From: Ascidiaceihabitans sp.
GTDB taxonomy: Bacteria; Pseudomonadota; Alphaproteobacteria; Rhodobacterales; Rhodobacteraceae
DNA: 7,900 nucleotides
Direction of reading: 5' to 3'
NCBI GenBank assembly: GCA_023301665.1
Contig: JALZUL010000268.1
Location: 1-7,900, forward strand
In this document: positions 1-6,934 of the stretch, piece after piece
Layout: the number at the start of each line of letters is the position of its first letter
How positions within the stretch are numbered: the first letter of the stretch is position 1
Made by a program: the position numbers and the translations under genes
The notes under the pieces: model-generated
Databases searched by the model: none
What the model was told of the DNA's origin: nothing
What the model saw: only the letters and a program-made list of their open reading frames with translations

Positions 1-1
1 A

Positions 2-427
2 GCGGTCACATTGGTTCTTCGTGCAGGAGCGATGGCGGAAGGTGGGGAAGTTTTTGTATTAGATATGGGACGTCCTGTACAAATCGAAAAACTAGCGCGT
101 CAAATGATTGAAAACGCAGGATACACCGTGCGTGAAAAAGAGAACCCTGATGGAGACATTGAAATCGCTTTCACAGGGTTGCGCCCCGGCGAAAAGTTAG
201 TTGAAGAACTCTCAATCAACGGAAATTTACGTGGTACAATTCACAAAAAGATTTTCGCGTCAGACGAAGACATGTTGTCAGAATTTGAAGTGGCCGCCGC
301 TACCAGAAGTTTACGTCAAGCACTTATTAACGGAGACGAAGCTGCCGCACGCGCTATCGCAAAGCAATGGGTCGAGGGATACACCACATCTTCGAGAAAC
401 CCATTAAAGACTTCTAGAGATACCTAG
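2..427 (+). CDS. CapD/FlaA1-family nucleotide-sugar epimerase/dehydratase, 3' end (5' truncated by window edge)
   Basis: The last 141 residues of a polysaccharide-biosynthesis nucleotide-sugar dehydratase/epimerase of the CapD/FlaA1/WbpM type. The reading frame is open to the left edge, so the gene begins outside the window. Seen: the block AGAMAEGGEVFVLDMGRPV (in-window residues about 8-26) followed by a helix LARQMIENAG, and then the family signature TGLRPGEKLVEEL at about residues 58-70, which belongs to the C-terminal substrate-binding part of these short-chain dehydrogenase/reductase proteins. The NAD-binding Rossmann motif and any N-terminal membrane segments lie outside. Known members convert UDP-GlcNAc or similar UDP-sugars to 4-keto-6-deoxy sugars for capsule, O-antigen or flagellin glycans. 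The membrane-bound members are about 600-650 aa and the soluble ones about 330-350 aa; which kind this is cannot be told here. Its place upstream of yjbH/yjbF fits a surface polysaccharide locus. The exact substrate is not predictable. Confidence 0.9.
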   Translation, partial: AVTLVLRAGAMAEGGEVFVLDMGRPVQIEKLARQMIENAGYTVREKENPDGDIEIAFTGLRPGEKLVEELSINGNLRGTIHKKIFASDEDMLSEFEVAAATRSLRQALINGDEAAARAIAKQWVEGYTTSSRNPLKTSRDT

Positions 428-474
428 ACCTGTCACTTGAATGTCGCGTTTCCTTTTTCGTATTTAAAGAGCAA

Positions 475-503
475 TTGCCCAATAACTATCCGCATGGTGT
501 AAG
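475..503 (+). promoter_or_regulatory. possible weak sigma-70-type promoter for yjbHF
   Basis: A TTGCCC box (475-480) and a TGTAAG box (498-503) are 17 bases apart, each matching 4 of 6 consensus positions, and would start transcription near 510, about 20 bases before the yjbH ATG at 532. The 104-bp gap after the preceding gene has no convincing terminator, so read-through from the upstream polysaccharide gene is just as possible. This is a pattern match only. Confidence 0.2.
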
Positions 504-522
504 ATCATTTATGATTTTCTCC

Positions 523-526
523 GAGG
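523..526 (+). promoter_or_regulatory. ribosome binding site of yjbH
   Basis: GAGG lies 5 bases before the ATG at 532. It supports starting yjbH at 532 rather than at the in-frame TTG (475) or ATG (511) further upstream, which lack a comparable site and would put extra polar residues in front of the signal peptide. Confidence 0.6.
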
Positions 527-531
527 CAATT

Positions 532-2697
532 ATGAAATTAAATTGGTCATATTTTGTTAGACTTCGCTTTTTAGGAGGGCTTTTGGTTTTTTTAACCTCA
601 ACGTCCCCGATATTTGCCGACGATCAAACCCCCACCTACTCGCTCCCGTCACAACCTTCGCTGAATTTTTATGGCCTGCCTGGAGGTATAGACACCCCCT
701 CCGCCGTCCCGTTACCTGATGGCCAACTCGCTATTGGGGTTTCTACGTTTGCCGGCACAACCCGTACGACCCTTTCGTTTCAAGCGACGCCAAGAATTTC
801 AGCGAGCTTCAGATACGTTGGCATCCAAAATTTCAATTCTGGCGGGTTTGCGACATTTCGAGATCGTAGTTTCGACCTGAAATATCTAGCCGTACGCGAA
901 GGCAAATATCGCCCGGCTGTATCAATCGGCCTACAAGACTTTTCTGGGACCGGAATTTATGCGAGCGAATATATTGTCGCGACCAAGAATTTCAACACCG
1001 CTAAGTTTGGCAAAATCAGCATTTCAGGTGGTCTGGGTTGGGGCCGGCTAGGATCAGATGGTTCGATAGGAACACCGTTTGGAGGTTCACGACCTTCTTT
1101 TGATACAAGCGAAAACGGCGGCTCCCCTTCAACTGATCAATGGTTTCGTGGTGAAGCCGCTCCATTTGCCAGTATCGAATGGCAAGTTTCTGACAAGCTC
1201 GGTATCAAGGCTGAATACTCGTCCGACGCGTATGATCTAGAGACTCAATTAGGTATTTTTGAACGTAGATCACCACTGAACTTTGGGGTAGAGTATCAAT
1301 ATTCCGATAGATTGCGTCTAGGCGGTTACTATCTTTACGGGTCTGAAATTGGCTTTAACGCTCAGCTGCAATTGAACCCGAAACGTGCTCTTACACCATT
1401 AAAAGTCAAAGCACCAAGAACCGTAGTCATCCGCCCCTCACGCCAAGTAAATCCAGATGCTTGGAGAACCGATTGGGCAGCATCTGAAAGTGCACCCGCT
1501 ACACTACGGGATATCATAGCTCCCAAACTTGCAGGCGAAGGCCTCAGACTTGAAAGCCTTCAGGTTCGTGCGACATCAGTTGAGCTGAGAGTCAGCAATC
1601 AACGATACAACTCTTCTGTGCCACCGATCGGCCGCTCAGCACGTATTCTAGCCGAGATATTGCCACCCTCGGTCGAAACCTTTGTCATTACACAGGTAGG
1701 AAACGGCCTAGCACTTTCATCAGTAACGATACGTCGAAGTGACTTAGAAGCCTTAGAGTTCCAACCGAATGCAGCAAATGCCCTATTAGCTGTTTCTGGG
1801 ATTAGCGATGCGGCACCGCAACTTGAAGATAGTGTAAGCCCTCCGGATCTTTTCCCACAATTAAGTTACTCTTTGGGCCCCTATTTATCGCCAAGCTTCT
1901 TTGATCCCGACGAACCAGCACGCGCCGATTTTGGTATAAGCGCACAATTCAGATATCAACCGGCACGAGGTTGGACAATTGCAGGTGAACTACGCCACCG
2001 TCTAACTGGCAATGTTGAAGATTCAGAAAGATTGTCAAATTCAGTTCTGCCCAGGGTGCGCACTGACACAATTTTGTTTGCCAGAGCTGCGGATACCACG
2101 CTGAACAATCTATACGCGTCCAAACAATGGAAACCACGCTCGAACGTCTTTGCACGAGTATCAGCAGGCTATTTCGAGTCAATGTTTGGCGGCATCTCAA
2201 CTGAAGTTTTATGGAAACCAGTTAACTCTAAATTGGCACTTGGCGTTGAAGCAAATTACGCACAACAACGCGACTTCAATCAACGACTGGGCTTTCAAAG
2301 CTATGGCGTCGCAACGGGTCATGTTTCCGCTTACTATGAATTTGGAAATGGCTACCTTGGTCAGCTCGACGTTGGTCGCTATCTAGCTGGCGATGTCGGG
2401 GCAACCGTAACACTGTCACGGGAGTTTAAAAATGGCTGGGAATTAGGTGGGTTTTTCACCTTAACAGACGTTTCTTCCGAAGATTTTGGAGAGGGCTCTT
2501 TCGACAAAGGTATTTCGTTCAGCATTCCAATCAACTGGTTCTTAGGCAAGCCGTCGAAACAAACAATTTCAACAGTAATTCGCCCAGTTCAACGCGACGG
2601 CGGTGCCCGCCTGATTGTACCTGGGCGCTTATATGAACAAGTACGTGGCGCTCATGTTAATGGCTTGTCTGACGATTGGGCGAGGGTTTGGGAATGA
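532..2697 (+). CDS. yjbH: YjbH-family outer-membrane beta-barrel protein (exopolysaccharide export/biosynthesis)
   Basis: A 721-aa protein of the YjbH/GfcD family (DUF940), from operons for extracellular polysaccharide (yjbEFGH) and group 4 capsule (gfcABCD) in enterobacteria. Seen: a signal peptide (residues 1-29: basic start, hydrophobic core LRFLGGLLVFL, likely cleavage SPIFA|DD). Next comes the family hallmark NFYGLPGGIDTPSA (about 45-58) with PLPDGQL after it, then a long run of alternating aromatic/polar strands typical of outer-membrane barrels. A central soluble stretch follows (about 323-406, containing IGRSARILAEILPPSVETF), then a second strand-rich half ending in the conserved DDWARVWE tail. 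The length is close to that of E. coli YjbH (about 700 aa). No lipobox cysteine is present, so this is a type I secreted barrel rather than a lipoprotein. The stop overlaps the start of yjbF, which points to one operon. Role in polymer export is known only by family association. ATG 532 was chosen from the ribosome binding site and signal peptide. Confidence 0.88.
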   Translation: MKLNWSYFVRLRFLGGLLVFLTSTSPIFADDQTPTYSLPSQPSLNFYGLPGGIDTPSAVPLPDGQLAIGVSTFAGTTRTTLSFQATPRISASFRYVGIQNFNSGGFATFRDRSFDLKYLAVREGKYRPAVSIGLQDFSGTGIYASEYIVATKNFNTAKFGKISISGGLGWGRLGSDGSIGTPFGGSRPSFDTSENGGSPSTDQWFRGEAAPFASIEWQVSDKLGIKAEYSSDAYDLETQLGIFERRSPLNFGVEYQYSDRLRLGGYYLYGSEIGFNAQLQLNPKRALTPLKVKAPRTVVIRPSRQVNPDAWRTDWAASESAPATLRDIIAPKLAGEGLRLESLQVRATSVELRVSNQRYNSSVPPIGRSARILAEILPPSVETFVITQVGNGLALSSVTIRRSDLEALEFQPNAANALLAVSGISDAAPQLEDSVSPPDLFPQLSYSLGPYLSPSFFDPDEPARADFGISAQFRYQPARGWTIAGELRHRLTGNVEDSERLSNSVLPRVRTDTILFARAADTTLNNLYASKQWKPRSNVFARVSAGYFESMFGGISTEVLWKPVNSKLALGVEANYAQQRDFNQRLGFQSYGVATGHVSAYYEFGNGYLGQLDVGRYLAGDVGATVTLSREFKNGWELGGFFTLTDVSSEDFGEGSFDKGISFSIPINWFLGKPSKQTISTVIRPVQRDGGARLIVPGRLYEQVRGAHVNGLSDDWARVWE
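2682..2686 (+). promoter_or_regulatory. ribosome binding site of yjbF
   Basis: GAGGG inside the 3' end of yjbH, 7 bases before the ATG at 2694. It favours ATG 2694 over the in-frame TTG at 2676, and places yjbF in a 4-base ATGA overlap with yjbH, so translation is probably coupled. Confidence 0.6.
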
Positions 2698-3386
2698 GAC
2701 ATCTGGTGAAATTATTTTCTATTTTGTTGATTGCAGTTTTGGCTGGCTGCACCGATGGAACAAACCAAATTGAAGGACAGACAGCTGTTTTTAGCGAGTT
2801 ACGCCAAACATCTAAAAACAATCGCATCGCGAATAAATCATCTCAACCGGAACCCGTAATAACACGTAAATTGCTTGACACAATCAATGTACCAACTCTC
2901 GCCGTAACCGCCGAAAACTTAGAGCAAACAGCCTATCTAGTACCTACCGCCATCCGCAAAGATTCTACCCCCGGACGTGTAACTGTATGGAAAACTGTTC
3001 AGAGTGAACACATAATCGTTCGCTCTGGTGTATTAATTGGAACCAAAGGATTGGGTCGCGATTTAGCTTCAGCAAACGCTACTCCTGTTATCAAAAGTCT
3101 TTCAGCACGCAGCTCTGGCGGCGGCTTAAGAACCCTACATGTCCGTAACGATACAAATGGAACAGACGAGTTGCCAATGCAATGTGAGCTCTCGGTCGTT
3201 GGGCCAAAGATGATCACAATCGTCGAACGTTCATATGAAACACTTCACATTAACGAGAGTTGCCAACTAGAATCAGGTGAGATCTCTAACGACTACTGGA
3301 TCGAGGCAGATGGATCCGTCCGCCAATCACGACAATGGGCAGGTCATCATATTGGTTATTTGAGCATGAAGTTGCTAATTAAATAA
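2694..3386 (+). CDS. yjbF: YjbF/GfcB-family outer-membrane lipoprotein
   Basis: A 230-aa lipoprotein of the YjbF/GfcB family (group 4 capsule lipoprotein). Seen: a short lipoprotein signal peptide with lipobox L16-A-G-C19; the residue after the cysteine is Thr, not Asp, so outer-membrane sorting by the Lol system is the default guess. The N-terminal linker (about 20-70) is polar and low in conserved blocks. The conserved core begins near residue 100 with a strand-rich stretch and GVLIGTKGLGRDLASA, the typical YjbF 'G-I-x-x-T-x-GLG-x-DL' block. It ends with SNDYWIEADGSVRQSRQW followed by GYLSMKLLIK, matching the family C-terminus in which N-YW and G-V-x-S-x-QW recur. Length is close to the family's usual 210-240 aa. 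It overlaps yjbH by four bases. In enterobacteria the order is E-F-G-H; here H precedes F and there is no YjbG/GfcC between or after. Function in polysaccharide secretion is inferred from the family. Confidence 0.85.
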   Translation: MRHLVKLFSILLIAVLAGCTDGTNQIEGQTAVFSELRQTSKNNRIANKSSQPEPVITRKLLDTINVPTLAVTAENLEQTAYLVPTAIRKDSTPGRVTVWKTVQSEHIIVRSGVLIGTKGLGRDLASANATPVIKSLSARSSGGGLRTLHVRNDTNGTDELPMQCELSVVGPKMITIVERSYETLHINESCQLESGEISNDYWIEADGSVRQSRQWAGHHIGYLSMKLLIK

Positions 3387-3466
3387 CCAGAAGTACGAAA
3401 AAGCCACACATTTGGATAAAAAGACGTAGGTTAAGCGCCTGTTTTTCTAACGATAAGGAATAAAGA

Positions 3467-3495
3467 TTGAATTAGCCGTGATATTATTCTATCTA
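3467..3495 (+). promoter_or_regulatory. possible promoter of the small secreted-protein gene
   Basis: In the 137-bp gap after yjbF, TTGAAT (3467-3472) lies 17 bases from TATCTA (3490-3495), with a second AT-rich box TATTAT at 3482-3487. The gap and the gene's own terminator make an independent transcript plausible, but the -10 match is poor. No terminator with a convincing stem was found behind yjbF, so read-through is not excluded. Confidence 0.25.
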
Positions 3496-3523
3496 ACGAC
3501 AATCAGATCTGAAGGAAAAACTA

Positions 3524-3769
3524 ATGAAAAATTCATATAAAGTACTAACAGCTGCAGCACTTGCCGCAGTATTCGCGACATCTGTTTCCGCCCAAGATAT
3601 CCCATTGAACAACACAGTTGCAGGTGGTCAAGGCGAGGAAAAAATCGACGGTCAAGCAGGACTACTGGGGTTTGCTGGTTTAGGAGCTGCCGGAGTAGCT
3701 GTAGCTGTAGTAACTGTAGTAGCTATTACCGCTATCGCTGATAACAGCAGCAGCTCAACAACCAACTAA
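3524..3769 (+). CDS. small secreted/membrane-anchored protein with Ser/Thr tail, YjbE/GfcA-like in layout
   Basis: An 81-aa protein not recognised by a firm family signature. Seen: a clear type I signal peptide (residues 1-23, two lysines, Ala-rich core, cleavage VSA|QD). A short polar, Gly-containing stretch follows (24-45). Then there is one hydrophobic Gly/Ala/Val segment (about 46-72, with AVAVVTVVAITAIA), and a tail DNSSSSTTN at the very C-terminus. The start is well supported: AAGGA at 3512-3516, 7 bases before the ATG. E. coli YjbE and GfcA, the first genes of yjbEFGH and gfcABCD, are also tiny proteins with a signal peptide, a hydrophobic small-residue segment and a Thr/Ser-rich tail. 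The likeness in layout plus the neighbouring yjbH/yjbF suggests an analogue or distant homologue; that is inference. The mature protein would be inserted in a membrane with a very short hydroxyl-rich end. Valine codons are nearly all GTA in the hydrophobic segment. Confidence 0.82.
   Translation: MKNSYKVLTAAALAAVFATSVSAQDIPLNNTVAGGQGEEKIDGQAGLLGFAGLGAAGVAVAVVTVVAITAIADNSSSSTTN
3695..3724 (+). repeat. short imperfect GTA-rich repeat inside the small gene
   Basis: GTAGCT is repeated directly at 3695-3706 and again in variant form (GTAGTAACT, GTAGTAGCT) to 3724. It codes Val/Ala/Thr of the hydrophobic segment, residues 58-67. Such a low-complexity stretch can change length by slippage; six-base steps keep the frame. 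Confidence 0.5.
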
Positions 3770-3787
3770 AGCCTTTAAGAAATTCAG

Positions 3788-3829
3788 GAAAGCCGGCATC
3801 GCAGTGCACAGCGAAGCCGGTTTTTTTTT
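3788..3829 (+). terminator. intrinsic terminator of the small secreted-protein gene
   Basis: CCGGC (3793-3797) pairs with GCCGG (3816-3820); after a 2-base internal mismatch CGC pairs with GCG, leaving an 8-base loop. Nine T residues follow (3821-3829), and A residues before the stem can pair with the first T's. It lies 19 bases after the stop codon and insulates the polysaccharide region from ahcY. Confidence 0.9.
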
Positions 3830-3922
3830 GCCAAGTCAAGTCTGGAAGCGAAAGCAACTCAAGACAGCCCAAAACCCAAATGATTGGACATACCGACTTC
3901 CCTCACAAGCAACACCAAGCGC

Positions 3923-3944
3923 TATCAATCTATTGAGATTGGTA
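3923..3944 (+). other. hairpin in the ahcY leader
   Basis: CAATCT (3926-3931) and AGATTG (3936-3941) form a perfect 6-bp stem around the loop ATTG, extended by one G-U and two A-U pairs to 9 bp. It ends 46 bases before the ahcY ATG. No T-run follows, so it is not a terminator. The 160-bp gap between the upstream terminator and ahcY otherwise holds no gene. I could not fit the conserved cores of the SAH, SAM-II or SAM/SAH riboswitches to it. A weak TTGAGA (3933-3938) / TATCCG (3956-3961) pair, 17 bases apart, overlaps the hairpin and could be the promoter instead. Confidence 0.4.
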
Positions 3945-3978
3945 CCAAAAGCGGCTATCCGACGTCTAATTGTTCTCA

Positions 3979-3983
3979 AAGGA
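3979..3983 (+). promoter_or_regulatory. ribosome binding site of ahcY
   Basis: AAGGA lies 7 bases before the ATG at 3991. It decides for this start over the in-frame TTG at 3970, which would put the site inside the coding region and add seven residues absent from relatives. Confidence 0.75.
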
Positions 3984-3990
3984 TACTAAG

Positions 3991-5382
3991 ATGGCTCAGG
4001 ACTATATCGTAAAAGACATCGCACTTGCAGATTTCGGCCGAAAAGAGCTGGATATCGCAGAAACTGAAATGCCTGGCCTTATGGCCCTGCGCAAAGAATA
4101 CGGCGATAGCAAGCCGCTTTCAGGTTCCCGTATTGTTGGCAGCCTGCACATGACCATCCAAACAGCTGTTTTGATCGAAACACTGGTTGAGCTGGGCGCA
4201 GATGTTCGTTGGGCATCCTGCAACATCTTCTCAACACAAGACCACGCAGCCGCAGCTATCGCAGCCGGCGGCACACCCGTATTTGCGATCAAAGGCCAAA
4301 GCTTGGTCGAGCATTGGGATTACCTAGACAAATCCTTCATGTTCCCTGAAGGCGCAAACCTGATCCTCGATGATGGTGGCGACGCAACCCTTTACGTGTT
4401 GCTTGGCGCGCGTGTTGAAGCAGGCGAAACTGATTTGATTGAAGTGCCAACTTCGGAAGAAGAAGAAGCCATTTTCGCACAAATCAAAAAGCGCATGGCA
4501 GAAACACCCGGCTGGTTCACCAAGACACGTGAAGCGATCCAAGGTGTGTCTGAGGAAACGACCACAGGCGTTCACCGCCTCTACGATTTGCACAAGAAAG
4601 GCCAACTGCCGTTCCCTGCGATCAATGTGAACGACTCTGTAACCAAATCAAAATTCGACAACAAATACGGCTGTAAAGAATCCTTAGTTGATGGCATCCG
4701 TCGCGCGACTGACACGATGATGGCTGGTAAAGTTGCCGTTGTTATGGGGTACGGTGACGTTGGTAAAGGTTCAGCAGCGTCCCTGGCCGGTGCTGGTGCC
4801 CGCGTAAAGGTTACCGAAGTTGACCCAATCTGCGCCCTTCAAGCTGCTATGGACGGCTTCGAAGTTGTCTTGCTCGAAGATGCCCTAGAAACGGCAGATA
4901 TCTTCATCACGACAACCGGTAATAAAGACGTAATTCGCATCGAACACATGCGTGCTATGAAAGACATGGCGATTGTTGGCAACATCGGACACTTCGACAA
5001 CGAAATCCAAGTTGCCGCATTGAAAAACCACAAGTGGACGAGCATCAAAGAGCAAGTCGACATGATCGAAATGCCAAACGGCAATCGTTTGATCTTGTTA
5101 TCTGAAGGTCGCTTGTTGAACCTTGGTAACGCGACAGGTCACCCGTCGTTTGTTATGTCAGCTTCGTTCACCAACCAAGTGTTGGCACAGATCGAATTGT
5201 GGACAAAGGGCGATGAATACAACAACGAAGTTTACATCTTGCCTAAGCATTTGGACGAGAAAGTTGCGCGCCTTCACTTGGATCGTATTGGTGTGAAATT
5301 ATCCAAATTGGACGCAGACCAAGCAGCATATATCGGTGTTTCACCTGAAGGCCCGTTCAAACCTGAACACTACCGCTATTAA
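3991..5382 (+). CDS. ahcY: S-adenosylhomocysteine hydrolase (adenosylhomocysteinase)
   Basis: A complete 463-aa cytosolic enzyme that reversibly splits S-adenosylhomocysteine to adenosine and homocysteine, removing the product inhibitor of methyltransferases and feeding the methionine cycle; it uses tightly bound NAD and normally works as a tetramer. Seen, with equivalents of the human enzyme's residues: SLHMT with His53, LILDDGGD with Asp128, [14 protein letters not shown] with Glu189, [12 protein letters not shown] with Lys219, Asp223, Asn224 and Cys228, the NAD-binding [10 protein letters not shown] (253-262), [13 protein letters not shown] (278-290), NIGHFDNEI (331-339), and the C-terminal FKPEHYRY, whose Lys457 and Tyr461 reach the NAD of a neighbouring subunit. 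Residues about 150-185 are the insertion found in bacterial and plant enzymes but not in the human one. All key residues are present and the length is normal. It stands alone between two terminators. Codon use looks more optimised (C-ending, few rare codons) than in yjbH/yjbF, as expected for a housekeeping gene. Confidence 0.99.
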   Translation: MAQDYIVKDIALADFGRKELDIAETEMPGLMALRKEYGDSKPLSGSRIVGSLHMTIQTAVLIETLVELGADVRWASCNIFSTQDHAAAAIAAGGTPVFAIKGQSLVEHWDYLDKSFMFPEGANLILDDGGDATLYVLLGARVEAGETDLIEVPTSEEEEAIFAQIKKRMAETPGWFTKTREAIQGVSEETTTGVHRLYDLHKKGQLPFPAINVNDSVTKSKFDNKYGCKESLVDGIRRATDTMMAGKVAVVMGYGDVGKGSAASLAGAGARVKVTEVDPICALQAAMDGFEVVLLEDALETADIFITTTGNKDVIRIEHMRAMKDMAIVGNIGHFDNEIQVAALKNHKWTSIKEQVDMIEMPNGNRLILLSEGRLLNLGNATGHPSFVMSASFTNQVLAQIELWTKGDEYNNEVYILPKHLDEKVARLHLDRIGVKLSKLDADQAAYIGVSPEGPFKPEHYRY

Positions 5383-5400
5383 GCTTTAGGCCATTAATCG

Positions 5401-5433
5401 AAAAGGCCCCTGCAGAAATGCAGGGGCCTTTTT
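5401..5433 (+). terminator. strong, probably bidirectional intrinsic terminator between ahcY and hemY
   Basis: A perfect 14-bp stem (5401-5414 with 5419-5432), GC-rich in the middle (GGCCCCTGCA), closed by a GAAA tetraloop and followed by T's to 5433. On the other strand the A's at 5401-5404 give a T-run too, so the same hairpin can end the convergent mitofilin-hemY transcript, whose last stop codon is only 29 bases away. Confidence 0.93.
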
Positions 5434-5461
5434 CTTGTTACAAGTTCTCTATCTGATATCC

Positions 5462-6928
5462 CTATTTGGTATCAACTTCTGGTTTTTCGACAGCAGCTTC
5501 TTCGACGATTTCCGCATCATCGATGACAACCACATCTTTTGTGTCTTCTCCAGCGGATCCAACGATTAGTGGAAGCATCTGCAAGCCCGCTGGCATTGCA
5601 ACCTCTGCCTGAGGAGCCGATTTCCAAGAAAGAGTATCGAAGCTCTCACAGTTCTCACAGACAGGTGCCCACTCAGAGTGGATATGCTGGCAATTGCCGC
5701 AGATCCACTGTGGCCCACGTGGCAATGACAACGCTCGTGTCAGCCATCCCTTCACAACGGTGTCTTCTGCCCCTTCACCACGCTCAATAGCCGCCATCAA
5801 AGTAGCCGAACGCGCAGTAGGGTTAGTTTCGAACACATCCCCAAGCGCGCGACGCGCCTCAGGGAAATCTTCGTTAGCCATATGCAGCTCCGCCATGAGC
5901 ATTCTAGATTCAGCGTGCTGCGGTTGACCCTTTGTTAGAGCTTTAAAACGTTTCAAACGTGCAGCTGGTGCCTCATCCGGTTCGATGCCGGCATATGCCG
6001 CAGCGAGATCGGGATGTGGGGACATATCCCAAGCTTTCTTGATCACGCGAGTAGCGTATTTTCCTTGTCCCTGCTCAACGTAACCGCGTGCGGCCAAAAC
6101 GGCAGCCGGAACCAAATCTGGTGACAGACGGTTCGCTTCGATTGCAGCTTCACGTGCTTCGATTGTTTGATCCACACCGATAACTTTGCGCGCCTCGGAT
6201 AACGCCAAAACAGCGTCACGTCGCTTGTGGACATCACGTGGCAAACTGCCATGTTTCAATTTAGCATTCAAAGTGTCGCGAGCGCCGCTCCAATCCTCGG
6301 ACTGTGCCTGCAGCTTAAGAAGAACATCTTGAGTGTCTTCATGCTTTGGCTTCAGAGCAAAGGCCTTTTCGGCAAGCTTAAGTGCAGTGGCCGTATCACC
6401 ATCAGCCAGCTTCTGCTTCATGATCCCCCGGACCCCTACAAAGCGCGTAGCATCCTCGGCGACAAGCTTACGATATGTTTCTTCGGCTTTTTTGCGATCT
6501 CCAGCCAATTCTGCAGCTTGGGCCGTAAGCAAATTGGTCAATTCGGGCTTATTCAGGTACTTCTCGGCTTTAGCAGCTTTGCTCATCGCCGTACGGCCTT
6601 CACCAGAAGCAAGCGCCATCATACCCTCGGCCAAAGCATCGTAACCTTTGGCCTGACGGTTACGCTCAAAATAACGCGAAAGAGCGGTTTCATCGCCGTT
6701 CAAGAATTTCCAGACTGCCGCAAGAAGGCCCATCATCTTTAAGAAGAGCCAAACCGTTAAAACCAAAACGACTAGTGCTATAACTGTTTCTAACGCACCG
6801 AGTGTGAACTCTTGTCCCGCGAACTCAATCCGCACTCCACCATCGGTTTCCAACAACGATCCGGCACCCCATGCGGCAGCGGCAACGACACAAACAAATA
6901 GAACAATTTTAATTAGTGACCAAAGCAT
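5462..6928 (-). CDS. hemY: HemY-family inner-membrane TPR protein with C-terminal cysteine knuckle
   Basis: A 488-aa protein of the HemY family of proteobacteria (not the protoporphyrinogen oxidase also called HemY in Bacillus). Seen: two membrane segments (about 2-22 and 43-72) with the HemY_N domain; LSRYFERNRQAKGYDALAEG (83-102) opens the soluble part, which carries TPR-like helical pairs (for example AEETYRKLVAEDATRF and ALKLAEKAFALKPKHED). The C-terminus has two CxxC pairs, C410-C413 and C424-C427, in a rubredoxin-like knuckle (WICGNCQHIHSEW...CENCESFDTLSW), then an acidic tail. Both membrane segments and the soluble domain suggest it is anchored in the inner membrane. Family members are linked to haem synthesis in late, poorly defined steps and lie downstream of hemC/hemD; the enzymatic role is unproven. 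It starts 9 bases after the mitofilin-like gene, with AAGGA 6 bases before the ATG, so the two are likely one operon. The same two-pair knuckle is expected in alphaproteobacterial relatives. Confidence 0.93.
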   Translation of the reverse strand: MLWSLIKIVLFVCVVAAAAWGAGSLLETDGGVRIEFAGQEFTLGALETVIALVVLVLTVWLFLKMMGLLAAVWKFLNGDETALSRYFERNRQAKGYDALAEGMMALASGEGRTAMSKAAKAEKYLNKPELTNLLTAQAAELAGDRKKAEETYRKLVAEDATRFVGVRGIMKQKLADGDTATALKLAEKAFALKPKHEDTQDVLLKLQAQSEDWSGARDTLNAKLKHGSLPRDVHKRRDAVLALSEARKVIGVDQTIEAREAAIEANRLSPDLVPAAVLAARGYVEQGQGKYATRVIKKAWDMSPHPDLAAAYAGIEPDEAPAARLKRFKALTKGQPQHAESRMLMAELHMANEDFPEARRALGDVFETNPTARSATLMAAIERGEGAEDTVVKGWLTRALSLPRGPQWICGNCQHIHSEWAPVCENCESFDTLSWKSAPQAEVAMPAGLQMLPLIVGSAGEDTKDVVVIDDAEIVEEAAVEKPEVDTK

Positions 6929-6934
6929 AGTAAT

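Noticed and set aside
475..531. Start of yjbH at the TTG (475) or the ATG (511)
   Set aside because: Neither has a good ribosome binding site, and both put polar residues before the signal peptide; ATG 532 has GAGG at 5 bases spacing.
2676..2693. Start of yjbF at the TTG (2676)
   Set aside because: ATG 2694 has a better placed GAGGG and gives a standard lipoprotein signal peptide with the cysteine at residue 19.
3426..3446. Terminator after yjbF (AGG...CCT before a T-run)
   Set aside because: The stem is only 3 bp with a 7-base loop; too weak to support.
3804..3989. Short open frame between the terminator and ahcY
   Set aside because: It begins inside the terminator hairpin, has no ribosome binding site and shows no protein-like pattern.
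3830..3990. A known SAM/SAH-class riboswitch before ahcY
   Set aside because: I could not place the conserved core bases of the SAH, SAM-II or SAM/SAH classes, so only a hairpin is reported.
6227..6742. Plus-strand open frame opposite hemY
   Set aside because: It mirrors the codons of a clearly real gene and shows no recognisable domain.
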